Below, one piece after another: positions 25,168-33,873 of a stretch of DNA of 64,000 bases. This stretch comes from Motiliproteus sp041586615. Its GTDB lineage: Bacteria > Pseudomonadota > Gammaproteobacteria > Pseudomonadales > Balneatricaceae. Position 1 is the first letter of the stretch. Every line of letters begins with the position of its first letter. The stretch is from positions 1 through 64,000 of the forward strand of contig JBFGZS010000003.1 in NCBI GenBank assembly GCA_041586615.1, read 5' to 3'. The notes under the pieces were generated by a model that was given only the letters and a program-made list of their open reading frames with translations, ran no database searches and had not been told where the DNA came from. Both the position numbers and the translations under genes were made by a program.

Positions 25168-26322
25168 ATGAACAGTGCCCGTCATACGCCGACAGTCGCC
25201 TCGGCAAAAAAAGTGATCATCGATGACACCACCTTGCGCGACGGCGAGCAGTCGGCCGGGGTGGCTTTCACCGTCGATGAAAAGTTGGAGATCGCCTGCC
25301 AGTTGGATGCCCTCGGCGTACATGAATTGGAGGTCGGTATTCCTGCCATGGGTGATGCTGAACGCGACGCTATTCGTGCCCTGAGTGCGTTGAAAATGGA
25401 TGCTAATCTCTTGGTCTGGAGCCGGATGCGTGCCGACGATATTAGCCACTGCGCGAATCTCGGGGTGAATATGGTGGATCTTTCGATTCCGGTCTCCGAT
25501 CAACAGATAGCCAGCAAACTAAACAGCGATCGCCATGCTGTCTTAGCGAGGATTCCGCGCCATATAGCCAAGGCGCGTGAGCTGGGCATGGATGTCTGTA
25601 TCGGTGCCGAGGATGCTTCACGTGCCGATCCCGATTTTCTGCTGGCGGTTGCCGAGGTGGCGCAGAGCGCGGGAGCACGCCGGTTCCGCTTTGCCGATAC
25701 CCTGGGAATAATGGAACCCTTCGGTGTCCATGCGCAGTTTTTGACCCTTAGCCAGCGCTTTGATCTGGACCTGGAGATGCACGCCCATGACGACCTGGGG
25801 CTGGCGACCGCCAACTCGCTGGCGGCGGCCTTGGGCGGCGCCACCCATATCAATACCACGGTGAATGGCTTAGGCGAACGCGCCGGCAACGCACCGCTGG
25901 AAGAGGTGGTGATGGGGTTGGAGAAACTGCACGGCTATGACCTGGGGATCAATCTGAAAGGCTTTCAAAATCTCAGTGATCTGGTCGTGCTGGCCTCAGG
26001 AAGGCCGTTGTCCTGGCAGAAAAGTGTTGTCGGGGAAGGGGTTTTTACCCATGAGGCAGGGATTCATGTCGATGGCCTGCTGAAAGATCCGCGCAACTAT
26101 CAGGCGATCGATCCGGCAGATATCGGCCGGGTGCACCGTCTGGTGCTGGGAAAACACTCCGGCATCAGCGGTTTGATGCTGGCCTACGCAGAGCTGGGTT
26201 TGAAGCTTAAACGCGACCAGGCCTCACGGATTTTGCCCTGGGTGCGCCGTTTCAGCGAACGCCGTAAACGCGCACCGGGGCGTGCTGAACTGCTGAGTTA
26301 CTACCGTCAACTGAGTGCTTAA
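25168..26322 (+). CDS. nifV: NifV homocitrate synthase
   Basis: A 384-residue enzyme condensing acetyl-CoA with 2-oxoglutarate to homocitrate, the organic ligand of FeMo-co. Seen: VIIDDTTLRDGEQSAGVAF (substrate and metal Asp/Arg), the metal histidines in EMHAHDDLGLATANSL, and GLGERAGNAPLEEV, then HEAGIHVDG. AGGAGGA stands 6-7 bases before the ATG at 25168. The C-terminal regulatory domain of leucine-type synthases is missing, as usual for NifV. Confidence 0.94.
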   Translation: MNSARHTPTVASAKKVIIDDTTLRDGEQSAGVAFTVDEKLEIACQLDALGVHELEVGIPAMGDAERDAIRALSALKMDANLLVWSRMRADDISHCANLGVNMVDLSIPVSDQQIASKLNSDRHAVLARIPRHIAKARELGMDVCIGAEDASRADPDFLLAVAEVAQSAGARRFRFADTLGIMEPFGVHAQFLTLSQRFDLDLEMHAHDDLGLATANSLAAALGGATHINTTVNGLGERAGNAPLEEVVMGLEKLHGYDLGINLKGFQNLSDLVVLASGRPLSWQKSVVGEGVFTHEAGIHVDGLLKDPRNYQAIDPADIGRVHRLVLGKHSGISGLMLAYAELGLKLKRDQASRILPWVRRFSERRKRAPGRAELLSYYRQLSA

Positions 26323-26332
26323 GGAGACTGCA

Positions 26333-26662
26333 ATGTCTGATAACCCTGATATGCCCATGACTCTTGAACAGCTTCAGGATGAGCTGGCTGAGCTATCCAG
26401 TGCCGATGATTTTCTCGATCACTTCGGGATTCGATATAGCCTAGACGTGGTGCAGGTAAACCGATTGCATATTATGCAGCGTTTCCACGACTACCTGGTT
26501 AAGACGCCGCTAGAACCTGGTGTTGATGCCTTTACCCACTATGGCCGCTGGCTGGAGCAGGCGTATAGGGATTTTGTCGATTCGAGTGCACAGGAGCAAA
26601 AGGTGCTGCGGGTGTTTAAGGCACCCGAGCCCGGCTTTGTCAGTGCCGATGACTTTTTATAG
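26333..26662 (+). CDS. nifW: NifW nitrogenase-protecting protein
   Basis: A 109-residue member of the NifW family, which binds the MoFe protein and helps protect or mature it. LSSADDFLDHFGIRYSLDVV and VNRLHIMQRFHDYL are the family core. AAGGAG lies 6-7 bases before the ATG. Position between nifV and nifZ is standard. Confidence 0.9.
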   Translation: MSDNPDMPMTLEQLQDELAELSSADDFLDHFGIRYSLDVVQVNRLHIMQRFHDYLVKTPLEPGVDAFTHYGRWLEQAYRDFVDSSAQEQKVLRVFKAPEPGFVSADDFL

Positions 26663-26724
26663 CCCCGGAGTAGAGACCTTCTTTATCTTGCTCAATTCTT
26701 TACCTCGGGTCGAGGAGTAAAAGC

Positions 26725-27255
26725 ATGAAACCCAAATACAAGTACGGCCAGGAGTTACGCGTTATCCGCACTCTGCGCGATGACGGTACCTTTCCAGGTA
26801 AACAGCGTGGCGATCTGCTGGTTCTTCGCGGCAGCACCGGCTATGTGGTGGATGTCGGCACCTTCTTACAGGACCAGCTGATCTACCGGGTACATTTTTT
26901 GGAGCAGGACATACAGGTAGGCTGTCGCGAGGAGGAGCTGATCTCTATGGATGCGCCTTGGGTCGAAAGCCTGTTTGAGTTTCGTCAATATGTGCAGGCA
27001 ACACGAGCGCTGGCGATTAACGGCGAAACAATTGTCGCGCCTGGTGATCAGGGGCAAGTACTCCGGGTACTCCGCAAGCCAGATACCGAGGTTCGTTATC
27101 AGGTGCGTTTTCGTGGCCGGACACTGGAAGTCCGCGAACAAGCGTTGCAGGCGTTTGAAGACGATTTTTCGGATGCTAGAAAGCCCAAGGCTGATCGGGA
27201 GTCTGCTGGTGCACTAGCGTCCGTTGATAGCTTGGCGGAGGGCTTTAGTTTATGA
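26725..27255 (+). CDS. nifZ: NifZ, P-cluster assembly factor
   Basis: A 176-residue protein required for forming the second P-cluster of the MoFe protein. It contains two SH3-like modules: FPGKQRGDLLVLRGSTGYV at ~23-41 and the related APGDQGQVLRVLRK at ~105. GAGGAG precedes the ATG. Its stop overlaps the nifM start (ATGA). Confidence 0.9.
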   Translation: MKPKYKYGQELRVIRTLRDDGTFPGKQRGDLLVLRGSTGYVVDVGTFLQDQLIYRVHFLEQDIQVGCREEELISMDAPWVESLFEFRQYVQATRALAINGETIVAPGDQGQVLRVLRKPDTEVRYQVRFRGRTLEVREQALQAFEDDFSDARKPKADRESAGALASVDSLAEGFSL

Positions 27256-28085
27256 GCCGCCCCACTTACAGAGCCTACTATCTGCTCCGTGCTGCACAGC
27301 ATCACTTCCAGCGACAACCGCATGAGCTAAGCGCTGAAGAGAACCGATGGCTTGAAAACACGGTTGTCAATCAACAGCTCATGGAATCTAACCTGTTAGC
27401 CAGCGTCGAGTCTGCCCAAGTCAGGGTGCCCGATGAGAGGCTAAGACAGTCCGTAGGCGCCATTGAGGCCCAGTATGAGGATGTTGATGCCTTCCTTGAT
27501 GACCTCCAGCGGCTTGATCTGACGTTATCGACGCTCACGGATCTGCTGGAACGGCAGCTGCGCGTTGACCTGATACTGGAGCGGCAAGCGGCGAAGGTTG
27601 AACCCGTAACGGAGGCCCAGGCCCGCGATTATTATGCGACACACCCGCAGCAGTTTATTAAGCCTGAACGCCGTCAAGCCTGGCACATACTGATTACGAT
27701 AAATCCGGAGTATCCTGAGAATCGTCGTGACTTGGTACTGGATAGGCTTAGTGCTATTCGAACGGAGATCGATGGCGACCTTGAGCGTTTTAAACAGCAG
27801 GCGCAACGTCATTCGGAATGTCCTTCGGCGTTAAACAGCGGTGAGATGGGCTGGATACCGCAAGGCCATCTCTATCCTGAGATCGATAAGGCACTGTTTC
27901 AACTCCCTGCCGGAGAGCTCAGTGAGCTGATCGAAACCGAAGTCGGGATGCATTTGGTCATGTGCAGTGATATCCAAGCCGGGCAGCAGATCCCGTTTGA
28001 AGAGGTAGCGAGTACGCTGCAAGAGAAGCTTACCGAGGCGCAGCAACGTAACGCTCAGCAGGCCTGGATGCGGAGTCTGACATGA
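27252..28085 (+). CDS. nifM: NifM, peptidyl-prolyl isomerase for NifH maturation
   Basis: A 277-residue parvulin-type isomerase needed for stable, active NifH. The N-terminal ~125 residues are helical; the parvulin domain follows from ~145 (AWHILITINP, SECPSALNSGEMGWIPQG, ETEVGMHLV). ATGA overlap with nifZ and with the next gene shows tight coupling. Confidence 0.9.
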   Translation: MSRPTYRAYYLLRAAQHHFQRQPHELSAEENRWLENTVVNQQLMESNLLASVESAQVRVPDERLRQSVGAIEAQYEDVDAFLDDLQRLDLTLSTLTDLLERQLRVDLILERQAAKVEPVTEAQARDYYATHPQQFIKPERRQAWHILITINPEYPENRRDLVLDRLSAIRTEIDGDLERFKQQAQRHSECPSALNSGEMGWIPQGHLYPEIDKALFQLPAGELSELIETEVGMHLVMCSDIQAGQQIPFEEVASTLQEKLTEAQQRNAQQAWMRSLT

Positions 28086-28348
28086 TAGCGACAAGCATCT
28101 TGGATGGGGTCTGTGAGGCAGTTACCCGCTTCGGTTTTACTCCGGCTGGAATCAGTGAGGTTCGGACGCTATTTGCTGATGTGCATCTGGTGTTTTGTCT
28201 GGATGACGAGATGGGTGCGGCGCAGCCTTATCGGTCTTATGCCGGTTTCTGTCTCTACCTGATCCATAGCGGCGGGCATTGCATGGGGCTGACCGAGGAT
28301 CCTGATAGCGCCTTTGGGGTCGTTATTGCGGAAGTCGAGCCGGATTAA
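28082..28348 (+). CDS. DUF6129-type small protein of nif clusters
   Basis: An 88-residue protein that I recognise as the small unknown (DUF6129) often found near nif genes. Typical parts: TLFADVHLVFCLDDEMGAAQ, then YAGFCLYLI and GGHCMGLTEDPDSAFG. It overlaps the nifM stop by ATGA, so it is made with NifM. Function unknown. Confidence 0.7.
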   Translation: MIATSILDGVCEAVTRFGFTPAGISEVRTLFADVHLVFCLDDEMGAAQPYRSYAGFCLYLIHSGGHCMGLTEDPDSAFGVVIAEVEPD

Positions 28349-28484
28349 CCTCCGCGCCTTGGCCGAGAGGGTTGTGGTTTGTATCTGATAAAAAAACACT
28401 CGATGAGTGACCGTTAATGACAAAAGCTGCGACATTGCGGTCATAATAAAGGGGTAGGTTTGAGTGGCTACATACGACTCTTCA

Positions 28485-28504
28485 CCCCCCCCCCTTTTTT
28501 TTTT
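28485..28504. repeat. C10-T10 homopolymer tract
   Basis: Ten C followed by ten T on the + strand, between the DUF6129 gene and the convergent substrate-binding gene. It is probably hypervariable by slippage and may serve as a U-rich end for the nif transcript, though I see no good stem before it. Confidence 0.85.
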
Positions 28505-28515
28505 CGTTAGGCGTT

Positions 28516-29316
28516 CTACTCAACAGGGATGTGATTCATCGACGTAATGACGGCCTTGCCCGCTGCGCTAGAGGCAAACGTGATGAAGTCTTTGATCATG
28601 CCTTCGGGTTGGCCCTTCGTGACGATGTTATAGTCCTGATAAAATGAATATTGCGCCGGCAATGTTGTACTGTCGGGGAGAAAACCGTCGATGGTCAGCA
28701 CCTTGACGTCCTTGGATTCGTACCCGTAGATCTGCTCGCCAATCGCCCCTGGGTGTTCCGAAACTATGATGTTGGTATGTAGTACCGGGTCCACTTTTCC
28801 TTCGGGTTTGAGTTTAACCACGTCTTTGCCGGTGGGTATGACCTGCTTGGACATGGTGTTCACCACGCAAGGTTCGAGCAAGACGTTTTTGATTTTGGTA
28901 TCTTCTCCGCCGACCTCTTTCCAGTTCTTGATCTCACCGGAAAGAATACCCTGCAATTGTTCGTATTTAAGGTCGTTTACCGGATTTGATCTGTGCACGA
29001 TCAAGACAATGGGCGATTTCGCAATCACCGTGTTGACGCCCCCTTTCGGCAGATTCGACGAAAGGCCGTTCTGGGTGCTTACACCGATGTCCGCCTTGCC
29101 TGCCGCCGCCTTGAACACGCCCTGGGTGCATGCGACGGTTTCCATCTCGGCTTTAAAAGTACTGTTATTGGCGCTGAATGCCTCGGTAAGCTTCATTGCT
29201 AACGGCAAACTGCAGGGATCGCCAGAAATTTTGAGTGCGCTGTCTGCGCTTGCCGGTCCGGCGGCCAAGGCAGCAATCAATGCGATGATGGTTGTGAAAT
29301 CGGTTAGGCGGTTCAT
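28516..29316 (-). CDS. PstS-like (PBP-domain) secreted substrate-binding protein
   Basis: A 266-residue protein with a signal peptide (~residues 1-25, ending in AAGPASADS) and a PBP-like domain of the phosphate-binding type: GDPCSLPLAMKLTEAF, ADIGVSTQNG, IVLIVHRSNPV, LQGILSGEIKNW and GAIGEQIYGYES. The usual SG(S/T)T phosphate loop is not evident, so the ligand is uncertain. I took the ATG at 29316 over a GTG at 29328. It stands alone and no transporter genes are adjacent. It probably arrived with, or was separated by, the mobile element to its right. Confidence 0.75.
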   Translation of the reverse strand: MNRLTDFTTIIALIAALAAGPASADSALKISGDPCSLPLAMKLTEAFSANNSTFKAEMETVACTQGVFKAAAGKADIGVSTQNGLSSNLPKGGVNTVIAKSPIVLIVHRSNPVNDLKYEQLQGILSGEIKNWKEVGGEDTKIKNVLLEPCVVNTMSKQVIPTGKDVVKLKPEGKVDPVLHTNIIVSEHPGAIGEQIYGYESKDVKVLTIDGFLPDSTTLPAQYSFYQDYNIVTKGQPEGMIKDFITFASSAAGKAVITSMNHIPVE

Positions 29317-29451
29317 AAAATACTTCACTTCAACTAGTTAGAATTCAGGAATAATAAACGCCTTTTACTGCGCAGGACATGTAAATGTGTAAAAAAGACA
29401 CCCACATCAGGAGCCATTCAAGCCGAGCCTAATGTCTCCTTTGTCTTAGTG

Positions 29452-29521
29452 TTCTGCGATACCGTCCCGCAAGCTTGAGCCAATGTGTGCTCAATTGCTT
29501 TAGCGGGACGGTGTTGCAGAA
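29452..29521. repeat. 19-bp inverted repeat at the left flank of the IS91-like element
   Basis: 29452-29470 pairs with 29503-29521 at 17 positions by Watson-Crick and at the other two by G-U. The core ACCGTCCCGC/GCGGGACGGT is perfect. It lies beyond the transposase tail and may be the element's subterminal hairpin. The rest of 29317-29801 shows nothing else. Confidence 0.6.
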
Positions 29522-29801
29522 AACGACATGTAGGAAACCGCTGGGCTCGAAGCTCGGGTTTGCGATGGCGGTAGGTCTATGGGGATTAGGGTCTTGCTCC
29601 ACCCGATAACACCCAGCAGCGCAGACCTATTCATGGCTTTCTTTATCTCTTTGCCGGTAGATCTGGCTCGCTCAGACCCCCTTAGTTCGCCTGGATAATC
29701 GGTAACGACAGACCTATATCGCACTTTATCAGTACATCGCATGCACTGTAGCCCTGCCGGCCTGGATCGACAGTTTTGAAGAGGACACATTTCAGTCAGG
29801 T

Positions 29802-30989
29802 TCATGCAGCGATCCTCGGTGGTGCTCGAGCCCACGGACCTTGCGCCAGTGCCTCAATCACGATCATAGACCCGCCGCAGGAAGGACAGGTATAGGGACT
29901 CTTTTGCGAGATCTCAGCAGACTCAGCTGCATCCGCCGGTTGCTTATTAATCACGACGTTAAGCAGCCTCCGAGCCTGAAGTAAGTTCTATGCCCGGCCA
30001 CCATTGGCGAACAAGCCGTAGTGACGAATGCGGTGGAAACCCAGCGGTAACACATGAAGCAGAAAGCGACGAATAAACTCATCGCTGGCCAACGTTAAGG
30101 TCTTGTGCCGTGTACGTCCGTGCTGCCGATAATCCTTCCACTTGAACGTGACGCCATGCTCATCAAAGGTGAGGAGACGGCTGTTAGCGATGGCGACCCG
30201 ATGGGTATAGCGAGACAGGTAGGTCAATACAGCTTGCGGTCCGGCAAAGGGGCGTTTGGCATACACTACCCATTCCTGTTCTCGGCAGGGTTGCAGCCAG
30301 GTAGCAAAGGCCGATGCCTCGTTAAGCGCTTCATGCCGACCGAAGAACTGCAGTTCACCTGCCTGATGAGCCGCTTCGAGCTGACTCAAGAACAACCGCC
30401 TAAACAGACGCGACAGCACCCGAACCGACAGAAAGAACCCCGGCTTGCAGGCTTGCCAACTTTGACCCTTCACCGCCAGCCCACCACCCGGCACGATGCA
30501 GTGCACATGGGGATGATGGGTGAGTGCTGAGCCCCAGGTGTGCAGTACCATCGTCACCCCAATGCGGGCACCGAGATGGCGTGGATCACGCGCGATCGTC
30601 AGTAGCGTCTCAGACGCCGCTTTAAACAGCAGGCCGTAAACCAGCGCCTTGTTCTGGTAAGCGATGTCACTGATCGGAGCAGGCAGAGTAAAAACGACGT
30701 GATAGTAATCCACCGGCAGCAGATCGGCCTGACGGGCATCCAACCAGCGTTGTGCCGCCGATGCCTGGCACTTAGGGCAATGGCGATTGCGGCATGAGTT
30801 GTAGGCGACCTGGATCTCTGCGCAGCGTTCACAACGCAGTACGTGTCCGCCCAGTTCGGCGCTACGGCAACGTTCGATCGCCGACATCACCTTGAGCTGG
30901 CCGAGGTTGAGATGTCTCGCTCTGGCGTTACGCCAGGCAGGGCCGCAGGTACGGAAGATATCCGCGACCTCCAGCGGTAACCGAGCCAC
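29802..30989 (-). pseudogene. IS91-family transposase with an in-frame amber stop
   Basis: HUH-type (Y2-like) transposase. Seen: the zinc-finger CERCAEIQVAYNSCRNRHCPKC, then HVVFTLP, the HUH pair in HTWGSALTHHPHVHCIVPGGG, and the C-terminal SRYTHRVAIANSRLL, then HVLPLGFHRIRHYGLFANG. A TAG at 29988-29990 stops the frame after 333 codons, but the same frame then continues as NLLQARRLL and a zinc-ribbon YTCPSCGG to a TGA at 29802, giving the family's usual ~395 codons. So the lesion is one nonsense codon. Activity is probably lost unless the stop is suppressed. Confidence 0.85.
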
Positions 30990-31021
30990 GGTGAATAATC
31001 AGCGAGTCGGTGGCTTGAGCT

Positions 31022-31885
31022 TCAGGTACTCCAATGGGCCTTTAACATCACGCAGCGTCCGGTCTCGATCTGACTGTAGTGTGCCGTCGTTCCTAGCTGG
31101 TTATGGCCCAGCAGCACCTGAATCACCCGGATATCGACCTTCTGCTCCAGAAGGTGGGTGGCGAAACTGTGCCGAAGTGTATGCATGGTCACGCGCTTAT
31201 CGATCTTGGCCTGCTTGGCTGCTGCATGACAGATGCGGCTGAGCTGTCTAGCTGAAAGATGATCAATGGGGTCCCTACCCGGAAACAGCCAACCATCGCG
31301 CAGCATTACATGCTTCGCGTGGGCGATGCGCCACCAATCCCGTAGTAAATTAAGCATGGCTGGAGAGAGCTTGGCTAAACGGTCTTTGCTGCCTTTACCC
31401 TGCTCGATCTTCAGGACCATCCGTTGGCTATCAATATCGCAGACCTTAAGGGAAACCACCTCGCTGATACGTAAACCCGCCCCATAGGCAACAGCCAGTG
31501 CCGTCTTGTCTCTGGGGTTTGTGGCGGCATTAAGCAGGCGGGCCACCTCCTTGGGGCTGAGAATACTCGGTAGCTTGCGCGGTACGCGGACCGGACTCAT
31601 CAATCGAAGAGAGCCCACGCGGTCCAACGTGATGTTAAAGAAAAAGCTTAATGCCGTGATGGTACCGTTCAAATAACCTGCAGCAATGCCATCGTTGACC
31701 ATCTGTAGTTGGAATCGTCGCAGATCCTCAGGGGTGGCCGTATGCGGTGATCGGCCCAGAAATAACGCTAACTTTTTAACGGCACGAATGTAGCCGGACT
31801 GAGTGTTGGGGGCCAACTTACGCAAGGCCATATCGTCGATAAAGCGCTGGCGTAATGGACTGATTGGGTTGTTGGAATTAGCCAT
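31022..31885 (-). CDS. XerC-like tyrosine recombinase of the IS91-like element (frameshifted tail)
   Basis: A 287-codon recombinase: SAM-like N-terminal domain (~20-100) and catalytic domain with Arg in GAGLRISEV, HTLRHSFATHLL, LGHNQLGTTAHYSQ (His and probable nucleophile Tyr). After AHYSQIETG the frame goes wrong; one missing C near 31065 would restore TLRDVKGPLEYLKLKPPTR, the normal end, with a stop at 30999-31001. The catalytic residues remain, so partial function is possible. GGAGCAGCATC precedes the ATG at 31885; the open frame extends to 31927. Confidence 0.82.
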   Translation of the reverse strand: MANSNNPISPLRQRFIDDMALRKLAPNTQSGYIRAVKKLALFLGRSPHTATPEDLRRFQLQMVNDGIAAGYLNGTITALSFFFNITLDRVGSLRLMSPVRVPRKLPSILSPKEVARLLNAATNPRDKTALAVAYGAGLRISEVVSLKVCDIDSQRMVLKIEQGKGSKDRLAKLSPAMLNLLRDWWRIAHAKHVMLRDGWLFPGRDPIDHLSARQLSRICHAAAKQAKIDKRVTMHTLRHSFATHLLEQKVDIRVIQVLLGHNQLGTTAHYSQIETGRCVMLKAHWST

Positions 31886-31963
31886 GATGCTGCTCCTATC
31901 AAGAAGCAGAGGGGAAATGCCCTCCATGTCTCAAGTACAGCATCCAGCAGAGATCGGGGTGAT

Positions 31964-32257
31964 ATGAGGGCGATGCAGGACTTACAGGTAGCAGCAATCT
32001 ACCGCGCGAGCGGTTTAGTACTTGTAGATACAGCGGCCGAAACCTGGTGTTATTGCAATGCCCCGATTGTGTTACAAGACCATGTCCTAGAGTATGACGA
32101 GCTCGCTGGGTATTGTGATGAATTCTTAGACAAGCCTGCGAAAGTGCTGTTTCGGCCGCTAAGTTCTCTATTCCCAGTTAACTTCCGAGGCTGCGTTTTT
32201 CAGCGACAGCAGTTGTTCCGCCTGCGCTGTGCAAGCGCCCTGAATCTTGGCATCTAA
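31964..32257 (+). CDS. Hypothetical protein overlapping the draG 3' end
   Basis: A 97-codon frame beginning 37 bases right of the mobile element. The first 65 residues (QVAAIYRASGLVLVDTAAET, then DEFLDKPAKVLFRPLSSLFP) look protein-like, but the last 30 residues are antisense to draG. There is no family I know and the ribosome site is weak (GGGGTGAT). It may be the remnant of a gene cut by the insertion. Confidence 0.3.
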   Translation: MRAMQDLQVAAIYRASGLVLVDTAAETWCYCNAPIVLQDHVLEYDELAGYCDEFLDKPAKVLFRPLSSLFPVNFRGCVFQRQQLFRLRCASALNLGI

Positions 32258-33145
32258 CGCCTTTAACCAGCGTTGCGGGATGGCGGTTTCGCCATAACAG
32301 GCACCCGCCAGCATGCCGGCGATCGCCCCGGTGGTATCGGCATCGCCGCCGCGGTTAACCGCTTCGACCAGACAGTCTTCAAACGAATCCGTGTTAAACA
32401 AGGCGTCGAATACCACTCGCAGGGTATGGCCGATAAAGCCACTGGGGTTTTGGCAGGGACGTTTTCTAAAATAAAATTGCGGATGTTTTGCGGCCAGCGG
32501 GTGCGCGTATTGATGCAACTGCTGGTTAAGCGTTTGGCCTGTAAACAGCGCCTGGATCATCAAAATCACCGCTTCGGTGCCGGCATCTGAGAGTGGATTG
32601 TTGTGGGTAATATGCGCCTGGATTTTGGATGCCTGGCGAACGGCCTTTTCGCTCGCTCCCAGTGTCGTGATAGCGATAGGCAGACAGCGCATGCAGGCAC
32701 CGTTACCGGCGCTCATCTCATCTTCCGGAGCGGTGGCTTTTCCAGTGCGGCGATAGTGTATCAAGCCACTACGAACGGTGTGACCGATGTCGACCGGTTT
32801 GGCGCGCATCCAGGCATCAAAGGCAGCGGCAATCGCGGAAGCGTTTATCTCGCCAGTAGCGAGAATCGCCTCGCCCAGGGCCAGGGCCATGGTGGTGTCG
32901 TCGGTGACTTGACCTTTTTTTAGCCGTAGCCAGCCGCCACCGAGAATCTCTTGGTGAACCTGGTATTGATGGCGGATCTCAGAAGGGGTCATAAACTCGA
33001 CGGTGGCGCCGAGGGCGTCGCCGATAGCCAGCCCGAGGTAGCTGCCACGAACGCGTGACTTCAATACGGCAGGATCGGCCCGACAACCGCTGCTGTGCTC
33101 ATGCTCAGGGTCATGAATGGGGTGAGGGGGAGCCGACGAGAGCAT
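32168..33145 (-). CDS. draG: DraG, ADP-ribosyl-[dinitrogenase reductase] hydrolase
   Basis: A 325-residue hydrolase that removes ADP-ribose from NifH and so switches nitrogenase back on. Metal ligands are in YLGLAIGDALGATVEFM, VTDDTTMALAL, AHITHNNPLSDAGTEAV and NRGGDADTTGAIAGMLAGA, with two Mn ions expected. I chose 33145 because it starts 10 bases after the nifQ stop; the open frame goes to 33241 inside nifQ. Usually paired with draT, but here draT is 12 kb away. Confidence 0.9.
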   Translation of the reverse strand: MLSSAPPHPIHDPEHEHSSGCRADPAVLKSRVRGSYLGLAIGDALGATVEFMTPSEIRHQYQVHQEILGGGWLRLKKGQVTDDTTMALALGEAILATGEINASAIAAAFDAWMRAKPVDIGHTVRSGLIHYRRTGKATAPEDEMSAGNGACMRCLPIAITTLGASEKAVRQASKIQAHITHNNPLSDAGTEAVILMIQALFTGQTLNQQLHQYAHPLAAKHPQFYFRKRPCQNPSGFIGHTLRVVFDALFNTDSFEDCLVEAVNRGGDADTTGAIAGMLAGACYGETAIPQRWLKALDAKIQGACTAQAEQLLSLKNAASEVNWE

Positions 33146-33155
33146 TTTAGCCGAC

Positions 33156-33842
33156 TCAGTCTTCAGGGCCAAAGCAGTCGTTAAAATCGGCGCACTCGTC
33201 GCAGGTCGGGGCACGACAGATGTAGATCCCTTCGGTTTCACACAGCTGTTTGAACAGAAACTTCTTCCACTTCATGTCACGGCTGTTCTTAGTCGCTAGG
33301 GTCGGGAAGTTTTGATGCAGCAGGTCGCTAAGCGAGGTCCGGTTCCAGACGCCCAGGTCTTCCCAAAGGTGGTCGCTGCCTTGACAGGCGGTAGCGATTA
33401 GCTCTCCGACCCAGCGTACCGTATCACTGTCATCACGTGCGTGAAGTTGCAGCAGTGTTAGCAGGTCTAGGCGCAGGTCATCGAGGCGGTGGTCTAGCTT
33501 AGACGGCTGAGGATGATGGCGCCGGCTGGTGATAGGCCCGAAGTGGTACGCGTGCAGCCGGTTGAAATCCAGCGGGCTAAGCCCTAGCCCGTCGGGCAGT
33601 ACCCCTAAACCTGCTTGCCAGCTGGACAGGATCTCAGCCAGGGGTTGGCTGTTGGGATGCGCAAACCAATAAGCACGCAGCTGCTGGTAATGCCGGTCGC
33701 GTGTCTCTGGATGTAACGGCTCCGGCGAGCTAAGCGCGGCGCTCATGGCGCTGTTTATGGCGCTGTTCATCGCGCTCTTCGTATCACTTTTCATGGCACT
33801 TCTCATGGCACTTCTCATGGCACTCCTCATGGCACTCCTCAT
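33156..33842 (-). CDS. nifQ: NifQ, molybdenum donor for FeMo-co synthesis
   Basis: NifQ carries molybdenum to the NifEN scaffold. The hallmark C-x4-C-x2-C-x5-C is at the end (YICRAPTCDECADFNDCFGPE), preceded by the family's MKWKKFLFKQLCETEG. Up to 228 residues long. The first ~36 residues (MRSA repeated, then MKSD, MNSA) come from a 12-bp tandem array and match nothing in NifQ. Possible ATG starts in the array lie at 33842, 33830, 33818, 33806, 33794 and 33746. Real NifQ sequence begins only after residue ~40, so the true start is uncertain. Cotranscribed between fdxN and draG. Confidence 0.88.
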   Translation of the reverse strand: MRSAMRSAMRSAMRSAMKSDTKSAMNSAINSAMSAALSSPEPLHPETRDRHYQQLRAYWFAHPNSQPLAEILSSWQAGLGVLPDGLGLSPLDFNRLHAYHFGPITSRRHHPQPSKLDHRLDDLRLDLLTLLQLHARDDSDTVRWVGELIATACQGSDHLWEDLGVWNRTSLSDLLHQNFPTLATKNSRDMKWKKFLFKQLCETEGIYICRAPTCDECADFNDCFGPED

Positions 33843-33873
33843 GGCACTCTTTATGGCACTCTTTATGGCGCTG
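33742..33873. repeat. 12-bp tandem array (11 units) across the nifQ start
   Basis: Eleven consecutive 12-mers of type CTCATGGCACTC run without gap from 33742 to 33873. On the minus strand most read GAGGAGTGCCATG, that is, a Shine-Dalgarno-like GAGG followed 6 bases on by an ATG. The last unit contains the stop codon of the upstream ferredoxin. Units at the nifQ-distal end are identical, the proximal ones diverged. Confidence 0.92.

Larger units (their letters stand above)
29452..31960 (-). mobile_element. Decaying IS91-like element with a tyrosine recombinase
   Basis: Contains the transposase and recombinase genes in the order recombinase-transposase on the minus strand, as in IS91-type elements carrying an accessory integrase. 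The left hairpin (29452-29521) and the end of homology before 31964 give approximate limits; the exact ends are not determined. Inserted between the PBP-type gene and draG, inside the nif island. Confidence 0.65.

Noticed and set aside
29500..29835. 111-codon minus-strand frame left of the transposase
   Set aside because: Wrong frame relative to the transposase tail and no homology.
33156..33842. This gene as DraT because it precedes draG
   Set aside because: It has the NifQ C-x4-C-x2-C-x5-C motif; the real DraT signatures are at 45449-46321.
33742..33873. 12-bp array as a CRISPR or as evidence against nifQ
   Set aside because: No spacers, and the C-terminal cysteine motif after the array is clearly NifQ.
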